The notes under the pieces were generated by a model that worked only from the letters and a program-made list of their open reading frames with translations, was not told where the DNA came from and made no database searches. Shown here one piece after another: positions 22,637 through 34,910 of a stretch of DNA of 64,000 nt (position 1 is the stretch's first letter; each line of letters opens with the position of its first letter). The translations under genes were made by a program, and so were the position numbers. This DNA comes from Azadirachta indica (Eukaryota; Streptophyta; Magnoliopsida; Sapindales; Meliaceae), in NCBI GenBank assembly GCA_022749755.1, contig CM040452.1, forward strand, positions 5,784,350 to 5,848,349, given 5' to 3'.

Positions 22637-23610
22637 TGGCTATGGCAAGTAATGGAATGGCTCTTTTCTAATGCTCACCAAGAGCAACTACGATAATTGG
22701 AGAATCAAGATGAAGGCTTTGCAAGGAGTTCAAGATACGTGGGAAGCTGTAGAGAAAGGGTTTGATGTGCCAAAAGATGAGGCCACCCTTACTTAAGCTC
22801 AAAAATATCTCTTGAAGGATTTTAGAAAGAGAGAAAAGAAAGCTCTCTACCTTATTTATCAAACACTGGATGTAGATGGTTTTGAGAAGGTTTCAAATGC
22901 AACTATTATCAAAGAAGCCTAAGAGATGCTTCAAACTTTATATAAAGGTGCCAAAAAGGTGAAGAAGGTACGTTTTCAAACTCTATGAGCTGAGTTTGAA
23001 TCTTTATATATGAAAGAATGTGAATCAATTTTTAAGTACTTTTTACAGTTTTGGCAGTTGCTAGTTAATTAAAAAGAAATAAAGAAAGTTAAGTAATATT
23101 TGAATTATAGAGAAAATTCTTTGTTCCATGGATTTGAAATTTAAGCATATTATTATAACAATTAAAGAAACAAAAGATTTAGAGTCCATGACCATTAAAG
23201 AACTCATGGACCCATTACAAGCATATAAGCAAAGACAAAAGAGAAAGCAAGAAGCCTTGGAACAAGTTATCCAAATAAAGCTTACCTTCAAAGATAAGGA
23301 AGAAAGTTTTGACAATGAGAAAGGTCAACGTGGACATGGACGAGGATGAAGAAGGCCATTGAATTATAACAATAACAACAATGAAAGAGGAGAAGGTTCA
23401 ACAAGAAGTCGTGGAAGAGGCAATTCGAACTCAAGGTACGATAAGTCTCAAGTTAAATATTGTCAAAAGTTTGGCCATTATGCTTTTGAGTGTAAAGCTT
23501 CCAATAATAAAGTTAATAAGAAGGCCTACTATGTGGAAAACAAAAGTCAAGAAGAAGAAATGTTAATGCTAGCATTCAAGGACAATAAAAGTGGCAGCAC
23601 TAATATATGA
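22637..23610 (+). pseudogene. Copia gag remnant
   Basis: Starts with ATG at 22637 and reads through NYDNWRIKMKALQG-like residues in broken frames, a basic region, and a zinc-knuckle remnant near 23450-23490 (YCQKFGHYAFEC). The first CxxC cysteine of the knuckle is lost. At least six in-frame stops are present. Confidence 0.75.
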
Positions 23611-25400
23611 TATCTTGATACTAGTGTAAGCAATCACATGTATGGAAGTAAGAATATGTTCGTGGAGCTTGATGAATCAGTGAATGGCAATGTCTCTTTT
23701 GAGGAGAAGTCCAAAATACTCATAAAAAGCAAAGGTAACATCCTTATTCACTTGAAAGATGGAAGACATCAATTTATTTCAAATGTTTATTATGTGCCCA
23801 ATATGAAAAATAATATTTTAAGCCTGTGACAACTCTTAGAAAAAGGTTATGATATTCGTTTTAAAGATTATAGCCTTTTTATAAGAGATAGCAAAAGTAA
23901 TTTAATTGCAAAGGTGGCAATGTCAAAGAATGGAATATTCTTGTCAAATGTTCAAAAAAATGTAGCAAAATGTCTCAAGGCTTGCTACAAGGATACATTA
24001 TGGTTATGACATCTTTGACTTAGGCATATCAACTTTGGAGGACTGGAGCTGCTGTCTAAGAAGAAAATGGTGAGAGGACTACCTTACATCACTCATCTTA
24101 ACCAGTTGTGCAAAAGATGTCTAATTGAGAAGTAATTTAGAATGAGCTTTTCAAAAGAGTTTACTTTTAGAGCGAAAAATCCATTCGAACTTGTACACAC
24201 CGATGTATATAGTCCTATTAAGCCAAGCTCTCTAAGTGAGAGTAATTACTTCCTTCTCTTCATTAAGGACTACTCAAGAAAAACATGGGTATATTTTTTA
24301 AAAGAAAAATCCGAAGCTTTTGGCGTGTTCAAAAAGTTTAAAACACTTGTGGAGAATGAAAGTGGATGCAAAATCAAGGCCATGAGATCCAATCGTGGAG
24401 GAGAATTTACTTCAAAAAATTTTTGAGAATTCGGTGAAGTAAATGGAATTTGCCGTATTCTAACTATTCTGAGATCCTCCCAAGAAAATGGCGTTGCTGA
24501 GAGAAAAAATAGAATCATTCTCGACATGACACGAAACATGCTCTAAAGTAAGAAATTGCCAGAAGAATTTTAGGATGAAGTTGTAGTTTATGCAGTGTAT
24601 TTATCCAATCGATCTCCTAATCAAAATCTATAGAGAAAGACGTCACAAGAAGCTTAAAGTGAAAGAAAGCTCGATATTTCTCATTTAAGAGTTTTTAGAA
24701 GTATTGCTTATGCTCATGTGCCAAAAGAAGAAAAAAGTAAGCTCGATGATCGAAGTGAGAAGTTTGTTTTCATTGGCTATGATTCAAATTCAAAAGGATA
24801 TATGCTTTAGAATCCAAGCAATGGGAAGACCATCATTAGTTGAGATGTGGAGTTTGATGAAAAAAGCTTGTCGAAATGGGATGTTAATGAAGAAGATTAC
24901 AACCTTTTCCCATACCTTAAAAATGAAGAAGTTACAAGAGATTCAACAATAGAACAAGTAAGAGAAGTTGAAGAAGAGCTTGCTACTCCACTTATCTCAC
25001 CAACAATAGCTACTCATCAAGACTCACCACCATAATTTTTAAATAAAAGGACCACATCGTGCACAAAAATTTTGGAAGAAGTCTATGAGGTAACAAAAAT
25101 TAAAATGATTTAACACTATTTTGTCTTTCTGCCAACTGTGAACAAGTAGGTTTTAAAGATGCAATTTAAGATGACAATGGAAGAAAGTCATGGATAAAGA
25201 AATAAAAGCCATCAAGAAGAATGATATGTGGGAGCTTGTGACACTTCCTAAAGGGAAAAAATGCAAATGGATCAATAAAGTGAAGTAGAATATGCGTGGT
25301 ATTGTGAAGCAGTACGAATTAAGATTAATAGCCAAATGCTATAGTCAAAAGCATGACATCAATTATAAAGAAGACTTTAAACCTGTTGCAAGATTTGACT
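23611..25400 (+). pseudogene. Copia pol remnant (protease, integrase, RT N-terminus)
   Basis: Protease: YLDTSVSNHM at about 23610-23640, where LDTGASNHM is usual, then VYYVPNMKNNILSL at 23790-23825. Integrase: a histidine/cysteine domain near 24010-24130, then PFELVHTDVYSPIKPSSLSE at 24182 onward and SNRGGEFTSKNF at 24390-24424. RT: an N-terminal piece with NDMWELVTLPKGKKCKWINK at about 25220-25280 and KEDFKPVARFD near 25370. It then stops and the 3' LTR follows within 70 bases. The catalytic RT core and RNase H are deleted. Confidence 0.8.
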
Positions 25401-25460
25401 CATTATTTCTATGGCATCATAAATTAAATAGAAGAGTAATCAAATCAAGTTTAAGAAGGG

Positions 25461-25889
25461 TGTTGGAAATTATAATTAATTTAGCCTAAAATAAATTGGG
25501 CTTATAAGTTTGGGCGTAGGAATAGTGTGACCTAATTTTTAGAAATTTGTGAGAAAATATCCAAATATTTATGGAATAAATATTTAGATATTTAGTAATA
25601 AAAATATAGATAAATCTAGTAAATATCTAGATATTTGTAATAAATATTTAGATATTATTATGGATATTTTTAAAAGAAGTTTTGTAACCATTAGATTAGA
25701 TGTTTGTTAGCATAATTTTAATCGTTAGTTAAAAAGGTACCATATTATAAATAGGGGTGAGTTTTTCCATTATTTTTCAAGCCAAAAATTAGAAATCAAT
25801 AAAATTGTAAGCTTTCCCTCCTTCCTTATCCATAATTATTTCTAGCAAATTTATCTCTTCTGATAATATAAGCCCTCCACCTTTCAACA
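25461..25889 (+). repeat. 3' LTR of copia element
   Basis: 429 bases, TGTTG...CAACA with perfect 5-bp terminal inversion. It retains a TATAAATAGG box near 25747 and matches the 5' LTR throughout. It has one extra block of the ATATTTAGATATT repeat near 25635. Confidence 0.85.
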
Positions 25890-27218
25890 TTGGTGAGGAT
25901 GAACCAAAACATTGGAAGAGGATGAATCAAAAGATATTGTAGATGTTCTTTTACATGTTTAGGAATGTGGCGGCCACGAATTTCTCATAACGAATGATAA
26001 CGTCAAAGTAGTTGTCTTTATGAGTGTACTACTTCATATATATATTCTTTATGTATTCGCGGATGAACTCCTGTATTTTTGTTTTGCTCCTAGATCAACT
26101 AGTTCTAGCTTTAAGATTTAAGCAATAGGCTCGCATATTTATTCTTGATTGGAAAAGTTAACTAGTCACATGAAATGTTCTAACATACTCCAATCTAAGC
26201 ATTCTATTAAAAAAATGCTGATTTCTCTATCGCTCTCTCTGCTTTTTTTTTTCAAAGAAATGGCTTTTTCTTAACATTCTCTTCGTTTCTCTCACTTTCC
26301 TCGCAACCAAACATGCTTAATTTTAAAAATATTCTTTATGACCAATTTTATGTTAAGAGTGATGTTTAGAAGTTATATCAATCTTTATATTTGGGTTTTC
26401 ATTTCTTTATATTTTTAAGAACAATTTTTTTGCAATTATTTGAGTCAAATTAATTATATATAACACTATTTCAAGATATGTTTATTAGTGGATTTGATAC
26501 GTCATCCACAACTATGGAATGGGTGATGGTAGAAATGTTGAAGAACTGAAGAGTGATAGAAAAGGCTCAAACAGAGGTGCGAAAAGTCTTTGATAAGAAA
26601 GAAAATGTTGAGGAAATTGGTCTTGACTGGTTACAATATTTAAAATTATCATCAAAGAAACTTTAAGGTTGCACACTTCTGCTCCTTTGCTACTTCTTAG
26701 AGAATGTAGAAAGAGTTTTAAGATTTTCAGATATGACATACCTAAGGGATCCAAAGTTATTGTTAATTAATGCGTGGACAATTGCAAGGATCACAGCTAC
26801 TAGACTGAAGTTAAGAGCTTCTATTTAGAAAGATTCCTTGATAGTTCCATTGATTACAAAGGGACTGATTTTGAGTTTAACCTATTTGGTGCTGGAAGGA
26901 GGATATGTCTTAGCATGACTTTTGGTCTAGCTAATGTTGAGTTGGCACTCGAGCAGTTACTTTACCTTTTTAATTAGAAGCTCTCAAATAGAATGAAAAA
27001 CAATGATCTAGACATGATTGCAGATTTTGGTGTAAGAGTAACATGAAAAAATCATTTGTATCTGATTCTCATTCCTTACAATAACACCAAACTGGTCTAG
27101 ATGATTTAGATTTCTTATAATGAAGCAAAATTTAATAAGTCGTACTGTCTTATATTTATGTTTTTGTTTCGTTATGTTCTGTATGTAAAATGATTTATCG
27201 TATTGTCATCAATCAAAT

Positions 27219-27640
27219 GTTGTTTGAGAAGAGTCTGAGTTCTTAAAAAAATAGAGTTTTCAATGAAAATATTTTCCACTGGTAACTTGAGGGCTTGGTG
27301 TTTAGGAAGATAGACTCGGGCCTATGAGATTAATGGGTTTCATATCAACAGACCTAATACCTAGTCAGCCTCAGTGCGTCCTAATCGGATTAGCTTGGTA
27401 ATGGTTGGTCGGGCACTCCACAAGTAAACCTGAGTAGAAAGAGATCCTTGCAAAGGAAGTAAAACTAAAATTAGAATTCTTAATTTAAGACAAGTTAGGA
27501 TTCTGTAAGTTATACTTTAATTCCTATGTAAACTCTAATTCCTAGTATTATTAGAAAAAAGAGAGCTGTGTATAAATACCATACCCTACCCATAAGAAGG
27601 TGTGTGAAACACACAATTTCAAGAATAAAGTTTTATTAGG
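27219..27640 (+). repeat. LTR-like fragment with TATA box, upstream of DUF247
   Basis: Starts TGTTGTTTGAGAAGAG, the same string that starts the related block at 42706. It holds a TATAAATA box at about 27572 followed by an AATAAAG near 27621, the layout of an LTR promoter and polyA region. The corresponding stretch in block 2 (42706-42970) lacks about 130 bases present here at 27262-27395. No coding sequence. The parental element is unknown. Confidence 0.45.
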
Positions 27641-27649
27641 AAAAAAAGA

Positions 27650-28670
27650 AGTTTTTACGGTGTCATATCAACGCTCTTGGCCCTGGTATCAACAATTACA
27701 CTCCTCAAATAGTTTCTATTGGCCATTTCACTATGGAAGCAAAGAATTGAAACCAATGGAAGAATACAAACACAGGTATTTGAAACGTTTCCTTCAACGA
27801 ACTGAGGTAAGTCTGGAAGATTTTATTATAGTAATGAAGGAAAAGGAAGAAAGAATTCACAATTATTATGCATAAATTATAGAACTCAATACTGATGAAT
27901 TGTAAAAATGATTTTAGTTGATATCGCCTTTGTTGTTTAATACTTTATGAAGTATAGTTTCATTGACCTCATTTATCTTGATGTTGAATATAATGAACCG
28001 TGGATGATAATAGATGTAAATCATGATATGAGGTTGCTAGAAAATCAGCTTCCATTCTTCATTCTTGAGGATTTCTTTTCGAAATACAATTTATCCTTCC
28101 ATGGAGATGAGAGAATTTCAATGCTTAAGACTATTTGTAAGTTTTCCATAGAATTTTGGGGTTTCTTTGGGATAGAGGAGAATTTGGACGAGGAAAAATA
28201 TTCTAGAGTTGAACATCTCGTTGATTTCTTAAGAACTTACATAGTACCTTCTTATGTACCTGCATGAAAGAGACAAAACGTTCTGACTACACCCATAGTC
28301 ACGAATCTACACCATGTTGGAGTAAGATTTGAATTAAGATCAGACAAAAACTTACTATGATTATCAAATAAATGATTATTTTGTGATAATCAACTTGTGA
28401 ACTCTTCTAAGGATGTTGGAATTGCTTGTTCAAATTGGGATTATCGAAAATCATGTATGAAATAATGAAGTTGTATTAGCTCTTTTTCACAACCTTGTTG
28501 AACAAACTACCTTAAATATTAGCTATTTCTACTATTCTCTTCTTGTTGAAGACCTGAATAGATATTGCAGAACTCCTTCGCATAAGTGGAAGGTGACATT
28601 GAGACAAAATTATTTCAACAATCCATGGGCTACCGTTTGGTACAACCCATATGTTTTATTCTATCCTTGT
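27650..28670 (+). pseudogene. DUF247 pseudogene, block 1
   Basis: Reads in several frames as DUF247: INNYTPQIVSIG (about 27690), KELKPMEEYKHRYLKRFLQR (27745-27805), and the central block WMIIDVNHDMRLLENQLPFF (about 28000-28060) inside an open frame 27947-28267. The C-terminal YCRTPSHKWKVTLRQNYFNN lies at about 28563-28622. Stops at 27873-27875, 28265-28267 and elsewhere break it. There is no N-terminal ATG region. Upstream is an LTR-like fragment. The hydrophobic tail is replaced by LTR-derived DNA after 28690. A close copy is at 42990-43980. Confidence 0.85.
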
Positions 28671-28734
28671 AAAGATCACTGCTACATCAAATCTTATACT
28701 TAGATTTTAATGACTAAAATATTTCTCAATATCT

Positions 28735-29430
28735 ATTTCCCTACACTCGTTGAACTCATTTTGGACACTTTTTGGGGGATAATTTGAGCCCTTGGATGAT
28801 TTTTGGATGGCTTAATTTAAAAAAACTTAGGGATATTTATTTCAGAGGTTTGGGGAAGATGGAAGCAACTTCTAGAAAGGGAATAGCTTGGAAGAAAAGA
28901 AAAGGGGAGATAGAGAGAAACTAGAGAAAGTTGTTTAGGAAGAAAGCAAGAAGACGATTGTGAAGAAAAACTCTCCAATATAATTTATCTCTCTACTGTT
29001 ATCTTATTTCATTATATTAAATTTAGTACTTATGAATATTTGAGTATGTTGAGGATGATTAAACTCATGAATATTGATTGTGAACTCTTTTTCATGATTT
29101 GTTAAATTCAATACATAAGGTAATGGTTTAATTTTTTGAAAACATTGATGTTCTAATTGTTGTGTTATTTTTACTAATATTCCTATGTTGCATATTTATC
29201 AATAACATAATGCGATTAATTAACTGGCCATTAATTAATTGATTTATGTACCAATAAATATTGAAAAATATTTATCGTGTTTAGATCCTTTGACAAACAC
29301 CACAAATAATATATTAAACAGAGATGTATTAATATGGTTTGTGTAATAGATTTAGTGATTATTACCGCTCGTAATACATTTTAGTTCATTTTGTGTTTAC
29401 ATAGATATTAGTAAACACAATAAATATTGA
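28735..29430 (+). repeat. Athila-type LTR fragment, + orientation, arm 1 of inverted pair
   Basis: This fragment is the reverse complement of 29490-30110. Shared landmarks include the AGCTTGGAAGAAAAGAAAAGG string (here near 28890) and the CATTAATTAATTGATTTATG string. A 40-base segment with CTTAGATTTTAATGACTAAAATATTTCTC precedes it at about 28695 and recurs after it at about 29448. Confidence 0.75.
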
Positions 29431-29489
29431 CTTCATATCTTATGCTTGGATTTTAATGAAAGAAATATTTCTCACAATCTTATGCGGTA

Positions 29490-30574
29490 TTAATCATTAA
29501 AACTACTACGCAAACTGTATTAATACACCTTTATTTAATATGCAACTTGTGGTGTTTGTCACACAATCTAAACACAATAAATATTTCTCAATATCTATTA
29601 GTCCATAAATCAATTAATTAATGACCAGTTAATTAATAGCTTTACATTCATGACAAACACACAATATATGAGTATTAATTGAGAATAACACAATATCATA
29701 ACATAAATGTTTCAAATGATTAAACCATTGTCCTAGGTATTAAATTTAGCAAATCCTGATAAAGAGTTCAAAACCAAACATCATGAATTCAACCATTAAC
29801 AACATACTTCAATATTAACAAGTAGTTAAATTCAATACAATAAAACAAGATGAGAGAAGAGAGAAAAACTATGTTTTGGAGAGCTTTTCTTCATGAACTC
29901 CTCCTTGCTTGCTTTAAAATCTTCTCACAATCCACTATTTCTCTAGAATTCTCTCTATCTCTCCTCTTTTCTTTTCTTCCAAGCTATTTCCTTTTCAAAA
30001 GTGACTAACATCTCCCCACACCCTGAAAATATACAACCTTAATCTACCCAAATCAATCCATTTAAAAATCATCAAAGGGCTCAGATTTAGCCCGAACAGA
30101 CATCCAAATCAAGTCTAGCGAGTGTAGGGGCGCCAAAATGGCTTGAGGGCACGAAGAGAACAATAGGGATGGCACTGCTACGCTACTTGATGGCATGGTT
30201 GTGCCATATATTATAACCATGGGTAGAATAAATGGCACCAGTGTGCCATGCTTTGGCACAGCCGCACCACACAAAGCCTTTCTTAGGTTTTAAAAGCATG
30301 ACGATTTGGTCCCTACGACTTTGCACTTTATTCCCTGAGTAGCTTGCATTTTAATCCTTGAATCTCTTGCATTTCAATCCCTGACTTCTTCTCTAGATTT
30401 TTTCTTTGCTTCTTTTTTCTAGCCATTTAATCCCTTTTTGAGTCACAAATCCTTTTAGATGATTAGTTTTATCATTGCTAGACATTATAACTCAAACACA
30501 GCAGATATTAAAAAGGCATGAGAAATTAAATAAATAATTCAACTCTAAAAGTGAATGATAAGTGCGTAAAATCA
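29490..30574 (-). repeat. Athila-type LTR, minus orientation, arm 2 of inverted pair
   Basis: Same family as the LTR at 11265-12689. The minus-strand start lies at about 30574 (TGATTTTACGCACTTATCATTCAC) and includes the GC-richer GGCAC-rich patch at 30110-30290. No internal element sequence follows on either side, so it is a solo or rearranged LTR. Confidence 0.75.
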
Positions 30575-31830
30575 ATCTTCCATGTGAAAAGCATGTATCT
30601 TTAAAATAATTTTTGTTTACATATTTTTTCACTATAAGCATCGGGATTTAACAATGTAAATATATAAGTTCGAGATTGAACAATGTAAATATAATTTGAT
30701 AATTTTATCAGTTCATTCAAAAGAGACCTATTCAGTATAAATAAATAAGTTATATTTTTTTATTTGTAGAAATATAAAAATTCAAAAATTGAAATGTTTT
30801 TACTATAATTCTTGAGTTAATCACTCAATCCTTTTCTGCCTTAATGACCGAAATGTTAAAAGCTAATAGGGAAATGACCCTCATTCACTGGCTATCCCGT
30901 TTGCTAGAATTAAAATTCAAGTTTTTTTAGATAATTATAATTATTATGTCCTTCATAAAAGTTGGCTATCCCAAAAGGTCAAACAGAATCAAAATCATGC
31001 TAAAGGCCCACGAGGATCCCTTGATCCAAAATGTGGACATCCTCAACTCATCCTTGACCAAATTAATGGTGGGTTAGGGAGGGGATTCCCTACCCAATTT
31101 AGAGATTGTGGTCTTCGGTCCATTGTCATCCTTTTAATATAACGATTAAATTATTATAATTGAAATAAAGTATATTATAAAAAATATTAAAATAAGAATT
31201 AAATTGTTATAGTTGAACAAAATATAAATAATTTTGTTATTATATAAAAGTTTAGAGATATAAATGATAATAATCTATTAGGTTAACTAAAAAAAAATAA
31301 AAGTTAAGAGAATACCTTATTATTTATTTAAATGTTAGGGGATATTTGTTTATTAGTCTAAATTTGAAAGGATAACTACTTATTTGCCTAAACATGTCAG
31401 GATATTTGTCAATATCCGTTTTGAAAATAAGATTAATTAATTCAATTTTTAAATGATATGATTTAGAGTTCATTTGATATTTTGGAAGGGATAAAAGTGA
31501 TTTTAAGCGGACAAAACTTATTTTAGGTGTTTGTAAAATTTTTTTATAATTATTTTGAGCAAAATCGCCTCATTTTATAGCAGATTTTGAAAAGAACGAA
31601 AAAAGTTAGCTTTTTAAACTATGATTTTTAAAAATAGTTTTATTTGTAAATATAATACTAAATATATCTATTTAAAATTACAAAAACTGAAAATGAACTT
31701 CAAATTAATTATTAAATTTTAATTTTTCTTATAAAATAAAATTGTTAAAATGAATATATATTCTTCTTTTTATTACTTTCTTACTTTTGAAAATATAATT
31801 AAGAATGTATATTATTTGCTATAAATTATT
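30575..31830. repeat. Intergenic repeats shared with blocks at 45905 and 52366
   Basis: 30575-30870 matches 45905-46190. From about 30885 the sequence matches 52366 onward: AAATGACCCTCATTC, then GGTCAAACAGAATC. Copy C carries about 400 extra bases at 52450-52860. 31130-31430 resembles the right arm of the TIR family, ending AATATCCGTTTTGAAAATAAG like 53306. No gene. Confidence 0.6.
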
Positions 31831-32836
31831 TTAAGGTATTATGTGTATATATATAAATAAATTAACAAACACTGAACTAAAATTAAATTTCATTCATTAC
31901 CATTTATTATATTTATTTTGAAAATTAGGATTACTTCAACATTTTAGAAATAAAATTTACCAAACGCATAAAACAGTTTTTAAAATTTATAATACTCTTG
32001 AAAATAAAATTTACCAAACACAAATGATTCTTTTCAAAGTTAATTATTTTTTACAGCAGTGATATAACAATGGATTATTTTAAAATACATAGCAATACCA
32101 AACCAGTCCTTGAAAACTCTGAAACACACGACTAACCGTTCGTGGATTCAAATTATTCTAGTTAAAATTCAAATGTTTAGATTAGATTACACTATTGTAA
32201 AATTTACATTACTCAAGATCGAGCTAAACTTGCAGAACAAAAAATTTTTATGCACGCAGCCCTAACTAACTTGTGACGTGATCAATCCCAAATAAATAAT
32301 CAGGTTGGCAGGAGCGAATTGTATTTTCATTTCTAAATTTAAGTTGTTTAAAAAAACTTTTGAAGGAGACGAGAGACAGCTCTCTCCCGCTCCAACATTA
32401 ATTCAAGAGCATGTGTGTTGAACAGAAACAGCAATGAATTAACATGGTGGTTGATTCTTATCAGTTTGGTTGAAAATAAAGCATCACTGATATCTGCATT
32501 TTGTTTTCTTTCAATATCATCATTGTGACGGCGGAAAAATTAACGTAGCAACAGAAATTTTAAGTTCAACTTAAATCTAACATTTTGTTTTCTTTCGATA
32601 AACGCAGAGAAAAACAAGCTGCATTTCTTATGATGACGCACATGATTACGCTGAGTTTTTGACGTTTATTTGCTTCTTTTTTCATTAGTCAAACACGAGG
32701 ACACAAATTGGTCCTTGGCCATGCCTAACTCGAAGGACAGAACAATTTAATATGCTAAAATTAAACGCTTCATCATACTTTATTTCTGAAGTTCAAAAAA
32801 TTAGACGTCAGAGTTAGAATATAATTAAATTTAGAT
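31830..32836. other. Upstream region of P450 B, conserved among copies
   Basis: Aligns with about 4090-5336 (copy A) and 53750-55059 (copy C), and partly with 47170-47945 (copy D). Shared words include CTTGCAGAACAAAA and ATCAATCCCAAATAAAT near 32230-32300, and ACGCAGAGAAAAACAAGCTGCA near 32600. Conservation across paralogues suggests that the promoter was duplicated with the gene. No coding sequence. Confidence 0.65.
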
Positions 32837-32846
32837 TTTATATATA
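32810..32846 (+). promoter_or_regulatory. P450 B core promoter
   Basis: An AGACGTCA ACGT-core box lies at about 32802-32812 and TATATATA at 32839-32846, about 63 bases before the ATG at 32909. The spacing matches copies A and C. Confidence 0.5.
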
Positions 32847-32908
32847 CCTGTGAGAGTTAGTTAAGGTTGTGGAATTAAAATCTCTCTCTCAATCGATAAT
32901 TAAGCCGC

Positions 32909-34910
32909 ATGGAGTATCAACTTCCATCCTTTCCGGTCATTCTCAGCTTCCTGTTTTTCGTTTTCATGATATGGAAGAAATCCAAAAGCAATCAATCAAC
33001 TTTAAATCTGCCTCCAGGACCATGGAAACTGCCTGTACTAGGAAATATGCACCAGCTTGTTGGCTCTCATCCCCATCGCCGCCTAAGAGAGTTGGCCATG
33101 AAACATGGTCCCTTGATGCACCTTAAACTCGGTGAAGTACCACACTATGTCATTTCTTCGGCGGAAGCTGCCAGGGAAGTTCTGAAAGCACATGATCTCA
33201 CTTTTGCTCAAAGGCCCCGTCTCCTAGCTGGAAGAATCATATTTTATAATTATACAGACATTGTTTTCGCACCATATGGAGACTACTGGAGACAGATGCG
33301 AAAAATTTGCACATTAGAACTGCTTAGTGCGAAACGTGTGCAATCATACCGATCAATCAGGGAAGAAGAGGTTTTTAATCTCATAACATCCATTTCCACA
33401 AATGCAGGTTTGCCAATCAACTTTACTAAGTTGATATTTTCATTGACAAATGACATCACTGCAAGAGCGGCCTTTGGTGGGAGATGCGAAGACAATGAAA
33501 GGTTTAAGCAAATTTTCCAGAAAATATTAAAGCTAGGAGGAGGTTTCAGTCTTGTCGATATGTTCCCTTCAGTAAAATTGCTCGAGGTGCTCAGTGGGAT
33601 GAGGTTTGAGCTAGAGAAGGTAGGAAAAGAAGTAGATAAGATTTATGAAAAGGTCATCAATGAGCATAGATCTGCAATTCATAAACGGACTGGTGAACCA
33701 GAAGATATTGTAGATGTTCTTTTACACGTTCAGGAGAATGGTGATCTCCAATTTCCCTTAACAAATGATAACATCAAAGCAGTTATCTCGGTGAGTTCAC
33801 TGCTTAATATAAATATTCTTTATATATTCTCTGACGAACTCTTGCATTTTCATTTCACTCCTAAATCAACTAGTTCCAACTTTGAGATTTAAACTGTAGG
33901 CTCACTATTTATGCCCAATCAGAAAAGTCAACATAATCATATGAGATGTTATAAATATCCTGAGCATCCTATTAAAAAAAAAAACTGATTTCTCCTTTTT
34001 TGTTTAAGAAATAACTTTCTTTCAATATTCTCTCCGTTTCTCTCACTTTCCTTGCAACCAAACATGCTAAATTTCAAAGAGACTCTTTATGACCTTTATT
34101 AATTTAAGTTAAGGGTGATGTTTTGAAGCTATTTCAATCTTTATTGATAGAGTTCAACAAAATCTTCATTAAAAGAGTTCAACAATACACAAAAACCAGA
34201 GTTTGTATGATTCAGAAATTGTATAATTTTAAGGACAATTTTATACAATTATTTGAGTCAAATTGATTATATATAAAATGTTTCAGGATATGTTTATTGG
34301 TGGAACTGAGACGTCGTCCACAACTATTGAATGGGCAATGGCAGAAATGTTGAAGAACCCAAGAGTGATGGAAAAGGCACAAACAGAAGTGCGAAAAGTA
34401 TTTGACAAGAAAGAAAATGTTGATGAAATCGGTCTTGACCAGTTACAATATTTAAAATTAATCATCAAAGAAACTTTGAGGTTACACCCTCCTGTTCCTT
34501 TGCTAGTTCCCAGAGAATGTAGAGAGAGTTGTAAGATTTTGGGATATGACATACCGAAAGGATCCAAAATCATTGTTAATGCATGGGCAGTTGCAAGGGA
34601 CTCCAGCTACTGGAATGAACCTGAAAGATTCTATCCAGAAAGATTCCTTGATAGTTCCATTGATTACAAGGGGATTGATTTTGAGTTTATCCCATTTGGT
34701 GCTGGAAGGAGGATTTGTCCTGGCATCACTTTTGGTCTAGCTAATGTTGAGTTGCCACTTGCACAATTGCTCTACCATTTCAATTGGAAACTCCCAAATG
34801 GTATAGTAAACAATGATCTGGACATGACTGAGAATTTTGGGGCAGCTGTAACTCGAAAAAATCATTTATATCTAATTCCGGTTCCTTACAATAACTTCAA
34901 ACTAGTCTAA
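32909..34910 (+). CDS. Cytochrome P450 copy B, CYP71D/CYP726-like, complete
   Basis: Two exons, 32909-33790 and 34287-34910, separated by a phase-0 GT-AG intron of 496 bases, give 501 residues, the normal length for plant microsomal P450s. The order is: hydrophobic N-terminal anchor (about residues 7-22), basic KKSKS stop-transfer, PPGPWKLP hinge (35-42), C-helix WRQMR (127-131), I-helix oxygen-binding GGTETS (299-304), ExxR pair E356/R359, PERF (411-414) and heme loop [10 protein letters not shown] (431-440), with C438 as the iron ligand. The start is fixed by its match to copies A and C and by the TATA box 63 bases upstream. Family knowledge: CYP71-clan enzymes hydroxylate small molecules at the ER with NADPH-P450 reductase, and CYP71D and CYP726 members often oxidise sesqui- or diterpenes. 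The substrate here is inferred and uncertain. It is one of two intact copies in the array. Confidence 0.92.
33791..34286 (+). other. P450 B intron
   Basis: Starts GTGAGTTC and ends TTTCAG; phase 0, 496 bases. It aligns with the introns of copies A (6281-6787) and C (56020-56521), so it was present before the duplications. Confidence 0.9.

Larger units (their letters stand above)
22201..25889 (+). mobile_element. Ty1/copia element inserted in P450 E exon 1
   Basis: Bounded by two LTRs (22201-22610 and 25461-25889) that begin TGTTGGAAAT; the 3' LTR ends CAACA. Internal order is gag, protease, integrase and the start of RT, diagnostic of Ty1/copia. Reverse transcriptase beyond its N-terminal segment and RNase H are missing. 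The flanks CTAGT (before 22201) and TTGGT (after 25889) may be a decayed 5-bp target duplication. Removing the element restores the expected P450 sequence ACTAGT-GAGG. Confidence 0.9.
21722..27100 (+). pseudogene. Cytochrome P450 copy E, split by a copia element
   Basis: P450 exon 1 similarity starts abruptly at 21722, at the codons for the FAQRP region; the first 98 or so codons are gone, replaced by the gypsy LTR. Exon 1 runs to 22200, is interrupted by the copia element 22201-25889, and resumes at 25890 to about 26018. The intron follows to about 26474, then exon 2 to a TAG at 27098-27100. The splice sites are ruined: the donor reads ATGAGT, and the acceptor lost its AG (TTCAAG). Stops and frameshifts are frequent, for example a TAA in the APY-DY region near 21799. 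A 24-base internal duplication around CAAAATTGCTC lies near 22060-22095. The heme loop is also altered (cysteine codon present, but PG replaced). This is an old pseudogene, more diverged than copy A. Confidence 0.9.

Noticed and set aside
32869..33126. 85-residue frame overlapping P450 B start
   Set aside because: Out-of-frame shadow of the P450 5' end; the same shadow appears at 5358 and 55056.
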